In this document: positions 34,176-42,485 of the stretch, one piece after another
How positions within the stretch are numbered: position 1 is the stretch's first letter
Layout of the letters: every line of letters begins with the position of its first letter
Source: Halalkalibacillus halophilus DSM 18494
Lineage (GTDB): Bacteria > Bacillota > Bacilli > Bacillales > Alkalibacillaceae
DNA: 64,000 bases
Assembly (NCBI RefSeq): GCF_000423105.1
Contig: NZ_KE383978.1
Span: forward strand, 157,135 to 221,134
Reading direction: 5' to 3'
The notes under the pieces: model-generated
Seen by the model: only the letters and a program-made list of their open reading frames with translations
Databases searched by the model: none
What the model was told of the DNA's origin: nothing
Program-made: the position numbers and the translations under genes

Positions 34176-35839
34176 GTGAAAAAGTAAAAGGTATTCGTGC
34201 ACCAAGGGGAACGGAACTAAATACGAAAGGGTGGGTGCAAGAAGCGGCTCTACGCATGTTGATGAATAACCTAGATCCGGAGGTTGCAGAGAATCCAGAT
34301 GACCTCGTTGTTTATGGTGGAATTGGAAAGGTTGCGCGTAACTGGGAAAGCTATCATGCAATCGTTCGTACGTTAAAGGAACTGGAGTCCGATGAAACCA
34401 TGCTCGTGCAATCAGGGAAGCCAGTTGCTGTATTTAAATCGCATGCTGATGCGCCACGTGTATTACTAGCAAACTCTAATTTAGTACCTGCTTGGGCGAA
34501 TTGGGATCATTTTCGTGACTTAGAAAAACGAGGTCTCATGATGTTTGGTCAAATGACAGCAGGGAGTTGGATCTATATTGGTACACAGGGGATTTTGCAA
34601 GGGACCTATGAAACATTCGCAGAAGCCGCGCGACAACATTTTAATGGAAGTTTAAAAGGGACGTTAACGGTAACTGCTGGCCTTGGTGGCATGGGGGGAG
34701 CTCAACCACTTGCTGTAACAATGAATGATGGGGTCGCTATCGTGATAGAAGTCGATGAGAAGAGGATTAAAAGACGGATCGAACATAAATATTTACACAC
34801 TATGACGGATTCACTAGATGAAGCTTTAACTATGGCGGAAGATGCGATGAATAAAGAGGAAGGGCTCTCGATTGGGTTACTTGGGAATGCGGCTGAAATT
34901 TTGCCTGATCTGGTCGAACGAGGAATCACACCAGATTTGGTTACGGATCAAACTTCTGCACATGACCCACTGAATGGCTATTTACCAGTGGGATATTCAT
35001 TAGAGGAAGCGGTTGGTTTTCGTGAGGCCACTCCGGATAAATTCATTCAAGATGCACAAGCAAGCATGAAACAGCACGTCGAGGCCATGGTAGCATTGCA
35101 AGAACAAGGTGCTGTCACTTTTGACTATGGAAATAACATCCGTCAAGAAGCTTATGATGCAGGATTTAAGGAGGCATTTAGCTTCCCGGGGTTTGTCCCA
35201 GCGTTTATTCGCCCACAGTTTTGTGAAGGAAAAGGACCATTTCGCTGGGTAGCTTTATCTGGTGAGGAGTCTGACATTTATAAAATAGATGATGTGTTAC
35301 TAAAAGAATTCGCTGATAATGAACATTTATGTAAGTGGATTAAGATGGCGAAAGAGAAAGTCGCTTTTCAAGGATTACCTTCTAGAATATGTTGGTTAGG
35401 ATATGGAGAGCGTGCTCGTTTTGGAAAAATTATTAATGCTATGGTTGCCTCAGGAGAATTATCTGCTCCAATCGTAATCGGAAGAGATCACTTGGATTGT
35501 GGTTCCGTAGCTTCGCCGAATCGCGAAACAGAAGCGATGAAAGACGGAAGTGATGCAGTTGCCGACTGGCCGATTTTAAATGCGCTAATCAATAGTGTGA
35601 ATGGAGCTAGCTGGGTATCGATGCATCACGGTGGTGGAGTCGGTATGGGATATTCGATTCATGCAGGTATGGTCATTGTTGCTGATGGAACAAAAGAAGC
35701 GGCGGCACGATTAGAACGTGTCTTAACATCAGACCCAGGCATGGGAGTTGCAAGACACGTAGATGCAGGCTATGAACTAGCGGAAGAAACAGCTAAAGAA
35801 AAAGGCGTCCAGATCCCGATGATGAAAGGAGATCAATAA
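34172..35839 (+). CDS. hutU: Urocanate hydratase
   Basis: 555 aa, full length. It converts urocanate to 4-imidazolone-5-propionate using tightly bound NAD+. The signature FQGLPSRICWLGYGERARFG with its conserved cysteine is present, as are the N-terminal RAPRGTELNTKGWVQEAALRMLMNNL and GGMGGAQPLAVTMNDG. Second enzyme of the hut pathway. It overlaps hutH by 4 nt and ends directly before hutI. Confidence 0.97.
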   Translation: MSEKVKGIRAPRGTELNTKGWVQEAALRMLMNNLDPEVAENPDDLVVYGGIGKVARNWESYHAIVRTLKELESDETMLVQSGKPVAVFKSHADAPRVLLANSNLVPAWANWDHFRDLEKRGLMMFGQMTAGSWIYIGTQGILQGTYETFAEAARQHFNGSLKGTLTVTAGLGGMGGAQPLAVTMNDGVAIVIEVDEKRIKRRIEHKYLHTMTDSLDEALTMAEDAMNKEEGLSIGLLGNAAEILPDLVERGITPDLVTDQTSAHDPLNGYLPVGYSLEEAVGFREATPDKFIQDAQASMKQHVEAMVALQEQGAVTFDYGNNIRQEAYDAGFKEAFSFPGFVPAFIRPQFCEGKGPFRWVALSGEESDIYKIDDVLLKEFADNEHLCKWIKMAKEKVAFQGLPSRICWLGYGERARFGKIINAMVASGELSAPIVIGRDHLDCGSVASPNRETEAMKDGSDAVADWPILNALINSVNGASWVSMHHGGGVGMGYSIHAGMVIVADGTKEAAARLERVLTSDPGMGVARHVDAGYELAEETAKEKGVQIPMMKGDQ

Positions 35840-37096
35840 ATGCATACAACACTTTTATATAATATTGGTCAACTACTAACGATGGACCACCATAACGGTC
35901 AAGCACATGGAAAAGCAATGCAGGAACTACCTGTCTTTGAAGACTACGCGTTATTTATGGAAGATGGGAAAGTAAGTAAAGTCGGTCCTTCTGATGAGTT
36001 AGAGAAGCTTCAAGCAGACGAAAGAGTCGACTGTGAAGGAAAGCTTGTCACACCAGGTATAGTAGAACCCCATACCCACTTAGTCTTTGGTGGCTCTCGT
36101 GAACACGAAATGGCCTTAAAACAACAAGGCGTCCCTTATTTAGATATTTTAGCCCAAGGTGGGGGGATTTTGTCGACTGTAAAAGCTACCCGAGAAACGA
36201 GTGAGGAAGCGCTGTATGAAAAAGCGATGTTTCATTTAGACCGGATGGCTAGTTATGGGATTACAACAGTGGAAGCAAAGAGTGGCTATGGAATGGATGA
36301 AGAAACGGAATTGAAACAGTTGCGAGTTGCTAAAAAAGCAGGGGAGAATCATCCATTAGATGTAATTTCCACCTTTCTCGGCGCCCATGCGATCACAAAA
36401 GAATTTAAAGAAAATCCACAAGCGCTTCTAGATGAAATGGCGCGGCTTTTTCCAATTATTAAAGAAGAAGGATTAGCGGAGTTTGTTGATATTTTCACCG
36501 AAGAAGGTGTGTTTTCTGTTGAACAATCTCGAGATTACTTACAAAAGGCAAAAGAGCATGGATTTGATGTGAAACTTCATGCGGATGAAATTGTGCCACT
36601 TGGCGGAACGGAGCTAGCAGTTGAATTAGATGCACGTTCAGGTGATCATTTGGCCGTAGCATCTGATGAAGGAATCCAAGCACTTGCTAAATCAAATACA
36701 ATTGGAGTTTTGCTTCCTGGGACGATCTTTTATTTAGGAAAAGGAGACTTCGCAAGAGCACGGGACATGATTGAAGCTGGCGCAGCTATAGCAATTTCTA
36801 CAGATTTTAATCCAGGAAGCTCGGTGACAGAAAATATTCAGTTGATTATGTCCCTTGCAGCTTTAAAAATGAAAATGACTCCAGAAGAAATTTGGCATGC
36901 GGTTACGGTCAATGCTGCCCATGCGATTAATCGTGGAGAGGAAGCTGGTCAGATCAAAGTCGGACGAAACGCAGATGTCGTCATTTGGGACGCACCGAAT
37001 TATATGTACATTCCATACCATTACGGAGTCAATCATGTGAACACGGTTTATAAACGTGGGAAGAAACTGTATGAACGGGGGAGTTTACATGGATAA
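35840..37096 (+). CDS. hutI: Imidazolonepropionase
   Basis: 418 aa, amidohydrolase superfamily. It opens 4-imidazolone-5-propionate to N-formimidoyl-glutamate. Metal-ligand motifs are TPGIVEPHTHLVFGGSRE, KLHADEI and STDFNPGSS. It starts at the nucleotide after the hutU stop; GGAG lies inside the end of hutU. It overlaps hutG by 8 nt. Confidence 0.96.
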   Translation: MHTTLLYNIGQLLTMDHHNGQAHGKAMQELPVFEDYALFMEDGKVSKVGPSDELEKLQADERVDCEGKLVTPGIVEPHTHLVFGGSREHEMALKQQGVPYLDILAQGGGILSTVKATRETSEEALYEKAMFHLDRMASYGITTVEAKSGYGMDEETELKQLRVAKKAGENHPLDVISTFLGAHAITKEFKENPQALLDEMARLFPIIKEEGLAEFVDIFTEEGVFSVEQSRDYLQKAKEHGFDVKLHADEIVPLGGTELAVELDARSGDHLAVASDEGIQALAKSNTIGVLLPGTIFYLGKGDFARARDMIEAGAAIAISTDFNPGSSVTENIQLIMSLAALKMKMTPEEIWHAVTVNAAHAINRGEEAGQIKVGRNADVVIWDAPNYMYIPYHYGVNHVNTVYKRGKKLYERGSLHG

Positions 37097-38033
37097 TCAT
37101 TATTTAAAACTAGCCGGTCAAGCCAAATTTGTAGATTCCAACGTCACGAAGTTTAATGAAATATTGAAAGGAGCAGATGGACAGAAACGCCAATTTGGAT
37201 TGGTAGGTGCGCCTTTATCAAAACCGTCAATTAGTCATTCAGGTGCCTCCTTTGCTCCAGGGGCAATTCGCGAGGCCATGGCAAGTTACTCTACGTATTC
37301 TAATGAGAGTGGTTATGATTTTAAAAATGATGAGATTACTGATTTCGGTGATATTACAATGCACCCAACGGATATAGTAGCTTCGCAGGAACGCATATTT
37401 ACTAGCGTGCGAGATATTTTAAGTCGAGAAGAAGCGGAATTTCATATTGTTTTAGGTGGAGATCATTCCATTAGTTATCCCGCGATCAAAGCTTTTCAAG
37501 AGAAATACGGAAGGGTGGGATTGCTTCAGTTTGACGCCCACCATGACTTAAGAAATTTAGAAGACGGTGGACCAACAAATGGAACTCCATTCAGGCGTGC
37601 GATTGAAAATCAGGTTTTATTAGGGGAAGATATTGTCCAAATTGGTATTCGCGACTTCACCAATGCCAAAGCGTATGACGATTACGCGCATAATCACGGG
37701 GTGTCCGTGCATACAATGGAAGATGTAGAAAAAGGTTCAATTGATGAGCTGATCGATAAAGAAATGAGTCGACTTGCTGAAAAAGTAGATTTCATCTATA
37801 TTACTGTAGATATCGATGTATTAGATCAGGCTTATGCACCAGGCTGTCCAGCGATTGGACCAGGAGGCATGGATAGTAAAACATTACTTCAAGCGATTAA
37901 AGTTGCGAGTAAGCACCAAAAAGCTCAAGCAATTGATTTTGTAGAAATTGATCCGACATTAGATTTTCGTAACATGACCAGTAGAGTCGCAGCTTACGGC
38001 ATATTTCAATTTATTAAAGCAAAAATTTTATAA
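37089..38033 (+). CDS. hutG: Formimidoylglutamase
   Basis: 314 aa, ureohydrolase family. It splits N-formimidoyl-glutamate to glutamate and formamide. The binuclear manganese site residues are seen in GGDHSIS, QFDAHHDLR and TVDIDVLDQAYAPG. ATG 37089 is used; it follows GGGGGAG and lies inside the end of hutI, while the upstream GTG at 37056 is unlikely. It completes the order PHUIG found in B. subtilis. A histidine permease gene (hutM) does not follow here. Confidence 0.95.
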   Translation: MDNHYLKLAGQAKFVDSNVTKFNEILKGADGQKRQFGLVGAPLSKPSISHSGASFAPGAIREAMASYSTYSNESGYDFKNDEITDFGDITMHPTDIVASQERIFTSVRDILSREEAEFHIVLGGDHSISYPAIKAFQEKYGRVGLLQFDAHHDLRNLEDGGPTNGTPFRRAIENQVLLGEDIVQIGIRDFTNAKAYDDYAHNHGVSVHTMEDVEKGSIDELIDKEMSRLAEKVDFIYITVDIDVLDQAYAPGCPAIGPGGMDSKTLLQAIKVASKHQKAQAIDFVEIDPTLDFRNMTSRVAAYGIFQFIKAKIL

Positions 38034-38066
38034 AGGAAAAGCAGGATATTAGGCGTTTGTGTGGAA

Positions 38067-38075
38067 TGGTATATA
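38067..38075 (+). promoter_or_regulatory. Extended -10 promoter
   Basis: TGgTATAAT lies 55 nt before the start of the next gene. Confidence 0.5.
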
Positions 38076-38129
38076 ATGGCCAACTTTTGTGCATGCTGCA
38101 GATAGAAAATATTACGGGGGAAAGAGCGC

Positions 38130-38654
38130 ATGAGAAAGTATATCTGGCTTATTATAATAGGTGTAATAGTTGCCGTAGGGCTGACAGGGTACTTTGTGGT
38201 TGAAGCGAAAGACCAACCAGGTAGCTTTGAACGAGTTAGCCATACAAACGCGAAAGCTGCTCTTTTTGATAAATACAATGACGTATATATCGGGAGTAAG
38301 ATCGTGTGGGATGGAGATAGCAAGCCACTCATTCGTCACATAGAGATTATAAAAGATGACGGCACACCATTAAGCCAAGAAAATGAAGCAATTCATGTAG
38401 AGTTATACATTGATGAAAGCAACGAGACGAATGTTCTTTACGGATATAATCCCCAAATGCGCCAAATTGTCGGGGATTATCACCGAGTAAATAACTATGA
38501 ATTAAAGCAGCCAATTTTTACATTAGTATTAAAAGTATCCTTATTACAATCCAACTACCAATTCGACCTAAAAGAACTACATATTACGTACGAAGAAAAT
38601 GGCATGGAAAAAGAACAAACCCTTCCATTGCGAAACTTCGTCTTTCATCATTAA
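38130..38654 (+). CDS. Membrane-anchored protein of unknown function
   Basis: 174 aa. One N-terminal hydrophobic helix (residues 4-24, IWLIIIGVIVAVGLTGYFVV) is followed by an extracellular beta-rich domain with no motif I recognise (YNDVYIGSKIVWDGDSKPLIRHIEII, FDLKELHITYEENGMEKEQTLPLR). There is no lipobox. It has its own promoter, RBS (GGGGGAAAG) and terminator, so it is a genuine single gene. Confidence 0.75.
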   Translation: MRKYIWLIIIGVIVAVGLTGYFVVEAKDQPGSFERVSHTNAKAALFDKYNDVYIGSKIVWDGDSKPLIRHIEIIKDDGTPLSQENEAIHVELYIDESNETNVLYGYNPQMRQIVGDYHRVNNYELKQPIFTLVLKVSLLQSNYQFDLKELHITYEENGMEKEQTLPLRNFVFHH

Positions 38655-38666
38655 ACCAAACTCTAG

Positions 38667-38711
38667 CCAGAAGTACTGCGAACGAGAACGCAGACTTCTG
38701 GTATTTATTTT
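38667..38711 (+). terminator. Terminator
   Basis: An 8-bp stem, CCAGAAGT/ACTTCTGG, with an inner GCG/CGC pairing (38667-38701) is followed by a T-rich tail. Confidence 0.8.
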
Positions 38712-38772
38712 GCTTGAAACAATAGCCCGCACTGTTTACAATGAAATCGAACCTACAAATGGAGTGATAACA

Positions 38773-38955
38773 ATGACTAAAGAGGAAATACAAGCAGAGA
38801 TCAATCAAGTAAAGAACGATTACATTCGCATCCAAGGCGATTTAGATAAACTAGAAGCAAACGGCGGGAACATTGCGAAGTTAGAGGAACAGCTTAACCA
38901 GATGGAAGATCAGTTGGCTGAGCTCCGTAAGCGGAAGGCAGAAGCGGAAGAGTAG
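38773..38955 (+). CDS. Small coiled-coil protein (SE1832-like)
   Basis: 60 aa, ATG 38773 with GGAGTG upstream. The open frame extends far upstream, but that part crosses a terminator. The sequence is helical with heptad leucines (VKNDYIRIQGDLDKLEANGG, then IAKLEEQLNQMEDQLAELRKRKAEAEE). It resembles a small Firmicutes family labelled SE1832, of unknown function. Monocistronic with its own terminator. Confidence 0.7.
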   Translation: MTKEEIQAEINQVKNDYIRIQGDLDKLEANGGNIAKLEEQLNQMEDQLAELRKRKAEAEE

Positions 38956-38966
38956 AAAAAACGAGA

Positions 38967-38997
38967 AAAACGACTGCAGAGTGCAGTCGTTTTTTTA
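38967..38997 (+). terminator. Terminator
   Basis: A 13-bp stem (38967-38979 with 38983-38995) has a 3-nt loop and a T run. Confidence 0.9.
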
Positions 38998-39005
38998 ACT
39001 ATTGG

Positions 39006-39085
39006 AAAAAAGAGATTTCTGGATATAAAAAAATTCTCGTGGATAAGCGAGGAGAATTCCGGATATAAAGCTGCTTTTCTGGATA
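39006..39085 (-). repeat. Array of four 20-bp units, head TATCCAGAAA, minus orientation
   Basis: GGATA marks at 39021, 39041, 39061 and 39081 are exactly 20 bp apart. Read on the minus strand the head is TATCCAGAAA or TATCCGGAA. It is the same family as the array at 25.2 kb and sits just after a terminator. Confidence 0.85.
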
Positions 39086-39250
39086 TCTCTCCAAATGTAA
39101 GTGTTAGGGACCAGGCTTGATCACCTCCTCTTATAAAGTACATCCCATCCTACCTATTCTATGAGAAAAAAATCTAAAATATTACCTCGCAAAAACGCAT
39201 TGTTCGTTATAACGAAGAAAACAGGAGTAATTTTATAAAAAACACATATA

Positions 39251-39266
39251 ATTCTTAATAAAGAAC
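39251..39266. promoter_or_regulatory. SinR-type operator, box 1
   Basis: ATTCTTAATAAAGAAC: a near-palindrome of GTTCTTT half-sites, the known SinR recognition word. Confidence 0.65.
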
Positions 39267-39273
39267 GAAATAT

Positions 39274-39289
39274 GTTCTTAAATAAGAAT
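39274..39289. promoter_or_regulatory. SinR-type operator, box 2
   Basis: GTTCTTAAATAAGAAT, 23 bp after box 1 and directly before the candidate -35. Confidence 0.65.
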
Positions 39290-39292
39290 ATT

Positions 39293-39337
39293 TTGACCAT
39301 TTTCAGGTTTTGCTTATTAAAATTTACAAGCTATACT
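39293..39337 (+). promoter_or_regulatory. Promoter region of the tasA-like operon
   Basis: Two overlapping sigma-A-like candidates are TTGACC (39293-39298) with TATTAA (39315-39320), and TTGCTT (39310-39315) with TATACT (39332-39337). Both lie between SinR boxes 2 and 3, so repression by SinR is plausible whichever is used. Confidence 0.45.
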
Positions 39338-39345
39338 GTGTTTAT

Positions 39346-39361
39346 GTTCTTTATAAAGAAC
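39346..39361. promoter_or_regulatory. SinR-type operator, box 3 (perfect palindrome)
   Basis: GTTCTTTATAAAGAAC is a perfect 16-bp palindrome with two full GTTCTTT half-sites. Confidence 0.75.
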
Positions 39362-39376
39362 AAAAACAGAAAAACA

Positions 39377-39392
39377 GTTCTTTTTAAAGAAT
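39377..39392. promoter_or_regulatory. SinR-type operator, box 4
   Basis: GTTCTTTTTAAAGAAT, 31 bp after box 3 and downstream of the promoter candidates. Confidence 0.65.
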
Positions 39393-39517
39393 TAGCGACA
39401 TATGCTCACAGGGTGGGTGTTGTTACTCAGGTATTAGTAGGGTTGCCTGGCCAGCAATCTTATTAAAATAAAAATTGTTCACCTCGAGTTGGGGTAGAAA
39501 GAGGAGGAAATTATTTT

Positions 39518-40162
39518 ATGAGTATTAAAAAGAAATTAGGAGCAGGAGTATTAGCAGGAGCGTTAGGTTTATCAATGGTAGGTGGAGGAACATTTGCGTA
39601 CTTTAGTGATACTGCAGAAACTACAAATACATTCGCTACTGGTACTTTGGATTTATCAGTTGATCCTACTGAAATTATTGAGGTAGATAACCTCAAACCA
39701 GGAGATTTTATGCCTCGAGCATTTGAGCTTATAAATGGAGGTACATTAGACATCTCTAGTGTAGATTTACACACAAGCTATGATGTTGATTATGGTGATA
39801 AATACAATGGTGGTGACTTAGGGGAGCACATAATTGTTCATTTCATGACTAATATTGATAAAAACGGAATTGGTAACGTTGTTAATCTTGATCCAAATAA
39901 TGTAATTACTTCAACGACATTGGCAGAACTGAGAGATGCTAATGGTTTGCCAGATGCTGTAAAGAATGATTTATATGTGAACCTACCTTTCTTTGGTGAG
40001 ACTAGAGGGGAAAAAGCTGGTTTAGAGGCTGGAGATAGTGATGATCTAGTAGTATTTTTTGAATTTGTAGATAATGATGAAGATCAAAATACATTCCAAG
40101 ATGCTAGTTTAACTCTTCAGTGGGATTTCGAAGCTCAACAAACTGAAGGTGAATTAAGATAA
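39518..40162 (+). CDS. tasA: TasA/CalY-family matrix protein
   Basis: 214 aa. A SipW-type signal peptide, MSIKKKLGAGVLAGALGLSM, ends near GGGTFAYFSD, the usual processing region for camelysin/TasA proteins. The mature part follows family pattern: TNTFATGTLDLSVDPTEIIEVDNLKPGDFMPRAFELINGGTLDISSVDL, then LTLQWDFEA at the end. TasA forms amyloid-like fibres in the biofilm matrix. Strong RBS (AGAGGAGG), a long leader and four SinR boxes precede it. It comes before tapA and sipW, whereas in B. subtilis tasA comes last. Confidence 0.88.
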   Translation: MSIKKKLGAGVLAGALGLSMVGGGTFAYFSDTAETTNTFATGTLDLSVDPTEIIEVDNLKPGDFMPRAFELINGGTLDISSVDLHTSYDVDYGDKYNGGDLGEHIIVHFMTNIDKNGIGNVVNLDPNNVITSTTLAELRDANGLPDAVKNDLYVNLPFFGETRGEKAGLEAGDSDDLVVFFEFVDNDEDQNTFQDASLTLQWDFEAQQTEGELR

Positions 40163-40174
40163 TAGGTACAATTC

Positions 40175-40200
40175 GGAAAGGTGAGTCCTCTCACCTTTCC
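40175..40200 (+). other. Hairpin after the tasA-like gene
   Basis: A perfect 10-bp stem, GGAAAGGTGA/TCACCTTTCC, with a 6-nt loop but no clean T run. It could be a partial terminator or an RNA-stability element that favours tasA over the genes after it. Confidence 0.6.
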
Positions 40201-40204
40201 ACCT

Positions 40205-40262
40205 ATTTATTTTCTATCATAAACCTACAAATACAATTGTATGTTCATGATAGAAAATAAAT
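40205..40262. repeat. 16-bp perfect inverted repeat between tasA and tapA
   Basis: ATTTATTTTCTATCAT (40205-40220) pairs with 40247-40262, and ATACAATTGTAT forms a dyad inside. AT-rich cruciform or RNA hairpin of unknown role. Confidence 0.7.
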
Positions 40263-40293
40263 CTATTGCGCATTAATTGAAGGGGGAAGATCC

Positions 40294-41232
40294 TTGAGAT
40301 CATCACGAATGAAAAAATATCGGAAGAAATACAAGAAGTTATTTATAATCTTACAGGTAGTTGCAATTTGGTACGCCATGGTGTTATCAGTCTCGCTAGT
40401 TACTACAAATACGGCAGCCTATTTCAGTGATAAAAATACCGCTACTACTGAAATTACTACTGCTCCATATTGGTGGGATAAAAGCGAGTTGAAGTTCATT
40501 GGTAAGAACACTCAGAACGTGAAAGAGTGTGCCCTGCATGAAATCAGCGTAGAAATTAAAAACATTGGTTCTGATATGACTGGGGAAACAGAGTATGAAG
40601 TATTATACACGGATAAAGGAAACCCTTCTAATCCACATGGCCAAAAGGTAGCAGAAGGTAAATTCGGTCCATTGAGTGAAAACGAAATTTTTGAATTGTC
40701 TCATGAAGCACAAGAAGATGGCTTTTATAAGTTCAAAGCATTCCAAAGAGATGGCTTTAAAGATAATTATGATAAGCGAGTTGAAATTTGGAGTGAGAAA
40801 GTTCATCTAAATTGTAACGCTGCTAAAAAAGCAGATGAAGAAGTAGAAGAAGAAACAGACGAAGCAGAAGAGTTGGAAGAAGATAAAGAAAATAAAAATG
40901 ATAATAAAAAAGATAAGAAAGAAAAGGATGAAAATAAAAAAGGTAAAGGATCTGACGACAAAGTTTCCACTAGTGAAAGTAATGAAGAAAAGAAAGACGA
41001 TGAAGAAGTAAACCAGATAGACGATGAAAAGGCAGAAGAGGAATCAGTGGATGAAGCTAAGGACTCGGAAGCTAAGAAGAAAGAAGATGAATCAAAAAAT
41101 AAAGACAAAAACGAAGAGACAGAAACTGAAAAAGAAGTAAATAAAGGAACAGGTGAAAAAGAGAAAAATACTCATCCCGAAGTAGAGGAAGGGGAAGAAG
41201 ATGAAAAAGATAATGAATCTAAGAACAATTAA
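40294..41232 (+). CDS. tapA: TapA-like amyloid fibre anchoring/assembly protein
   Basis: 312 aa, TTG start after GGGGGAAG. A basic N-terminus and one long hydrophobic segment (about 15-38) lead to AAYFSD, as in SipW substrates. The domain at 57-178 follows the TapA pattern: YWWDKSELKFIG, C79, YEVLYTDKGNPSNPHGQKVAEGKFGPLSENEIFEL, GFYKFKAFQRDGF, WSEKVHLNC (C174). Two cysteines are placed as in B. subtilis TapA. The last 135 residues are almost only D, E, K, N and S, a long disordered tail. TapA helps TasA fibres assemble and attach. It overlaps sipW by 32 nt. Confidence 0.82.
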   Translation: MRSSRMKKYRKKYKKLFIILQVVAIWYAMVLSVSLVTTNTAAYFSDKNTATTEITTAPYWWDKSELKFIGKNTQNVKECALHEISVEIKNIGSDMTGETEYEVLYTDKGNPSNPHGQKVAEGKFGPLSENEIFELSHEAQEDGFYKFKAFQRDGFKDNYDKRVEIWSEKVHLNCNAAKKADEEVEEETDEAEELEEDKENKNDNKKDKKEKDENKKGKGSDDKVSTSESNEEKKDDEEVNQIDDEKAEEESVDEAKDSEAKKKEDESKNKDKNEETETEKEVNKGTGEKEKNTHPEVEEGEEDEKDNESKNN

Positions 41233-41806
41233 AAAGGTTGTTAGCTCAACAATAAGCTTTGTACTCATTGCAGCATTAGTGTTATTAACGTTTACAGTAA
41301 TTTCCGTAAAAGCTTCTGGTGGAGAGCCAGAAGTATTCGGTCACCAAGTGAAAACTGTGCTCTCAGGATCGATGGAGCCGGAATTTAAAACTGGATCGAT
41401 CATTGCTGTTAAGCCTGGTGGGGATATGGAAAGGTTCCAAGAGGGTGATGTCATTACATTCATGGAGGAAGATATTCTAATCACGCACCGAGTGGTTGAT
41501 GTTGTTCAAAGTGGAGACAATGTGATGTACGAAACAAAAGGCGATAATAATAATGCTGCAGATCGTGATTTAGTGTTATCTGAGAATGTTGTTGCCGAAT
41601 ATGCTGGATTTACGATTCCATATGTGGGGTATGTAGCTAGTTTTGCGCAGTCTCAAACAGGTGGAGCATTAATGTTAATTATTCCTGGTGTGTTATTGAT
41701 TATTTATGCTGGATTTACGATCTGGCAGGGAATCGGACAATTGGATCGTTCTTCCTCAAAGAATGAATCAACGGACCAACCTAAGGAAGCGAAGAGTTCC
41801 ATTTAA
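41201..41806 (+). CDS. sipW: ER-type signal peptidase I SipW
   Basis: 201 aa with an N-terminal (about 12-36) and a C-terminal (about 153-176) membrane helix. The nucleophile is S57 in VLSGSMEPEF. The general base is H95 in ITHRVVDV instead of lysine, which marks the ER/archaeal type. KGDNNNAADRDLV is also typical. It should process the TasA- and TapA-like proteins encoded just upstream. The charged C-terminal tail is cytosolic or surface-exposed depending on topology. The start lies inside the tapA end, implying coupled translation. Confidence 0.93.
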   Translation: MKKIMNLRTIKKVVSSTISFVLIAALVLLTFTVISVKASGGEPEVFGHQVKTVLSGSMEPEFKTGSIIAVKPGGDMERFQEGDVITFMEEDILITHRVVDVVQSGDNVMYETKGDNNNAADRDLVLSENVVAEYAGFTIPYVGYVASFAQSQTGGALMLIIPGVLLIIYAGFTIWQGIGQLDRSSSKNESTDQPKEAKSSI

Positions 41807-41834
41807 GGAAAGTTAAGAAACGGTAGGTGATTAG

Positions 41835-42485
41835 ATGAATATTTCATTCACAAAGGCGACGGCAGTAATCTCGATGATTCTATTATTGTTTGTTGGAATT
41901 TTCGCTCCTTCACATGTTCTTGCGGACGGGGAAGAGGAACAAAATCAAATCTCGATCTCGGTTTCTCCGAGTGATATGTTGTTCGATGTGGATAATATAA
42001 AGCCAGGGGATATTTTCGAAAGAACCTCAGTAATTAAAAATGATGGCAGACAAGATTATTATTATCAATCTGCAGCTAATCAATTGAGTGGTTCGGAGAA
42101 ATTATATAATCAGCTAGATTTAACTGTACTAGATGCTGGTGAAGAGGTTTTATATGAAGGCAATTTATCTGATTTTGATGGATTCTCACCAAGGTTTTTA
42201 GGTAGTGGGGAAGAAGAAGAAATCACCTATTTAGCTGAATTTCCATGGGAGTCAGGTAATGAATATCAAGGTCTTGAAACGGATTTTTCTATTGTAATGT
42301 GGGCGGATGCGGAGCCAATTGAACCTGGGGAACCGAATGAAGATTCGATTGTAGGGGGTCTTTTACCACAAACAGGGGAAGAAGTTCCATGGACATATTA
42401 TGTAATTGGCATAGCCTTAATTGTATTAGGGGGTACTGCTTTATTATGGAAGCAGAAACGGATCGTAAAACAAAATGAAGAGTAA
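41835..42485 (+). CDS. LPXTG-anchored surface protein with TasA-like motif
   Basis: 216 aa. A signal peptide ends near SHVLA. The mature part has ISISVSPSDMLFDVDNIKPGDIFERTSVIKNDG, which echoes the VDNLKPGDFMPRAFELINGG segment of the tasA-like protein. The C-terminus has LPQTG at residues 177-181, a hydrophobic helix and a KQKR tail, a complete sortase sorting signal. It would end up covalently linked to peptidoglycan. It overlaps the class D sortase gene by 11 nt, so that enzyme is the obvious partner. A role as wall anchor or minor subunit of TasA-type fibres is inference. Confidence 0.85.
   Translation: MNISFTKATAVISMILLLFVGIFAPSHVLADGEEEQNQISISVSPSDMLFDVDNIKPGDIFERTSVIKNDGRQDYYYQSAANQLSGSEKLYNQLDLTVLDAGEEVLYEGNLSDFDGFSPRFLGSGEEEEITYLAEFPWESGNEYQGLETDFSIVMWADAEPIEPGEPNEDSIVGGLLPQTGEEVPWTYYVIGIALIVLGGTALLWKQKRIVKQNEE

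Noticed and set aside
39272..39466. 64-codon open frame upstream of the tasA-like gene
   Set aside because: It covers the promoter and SinR boxes, lacks a ribosome-binding site and has no recognisable sequence.
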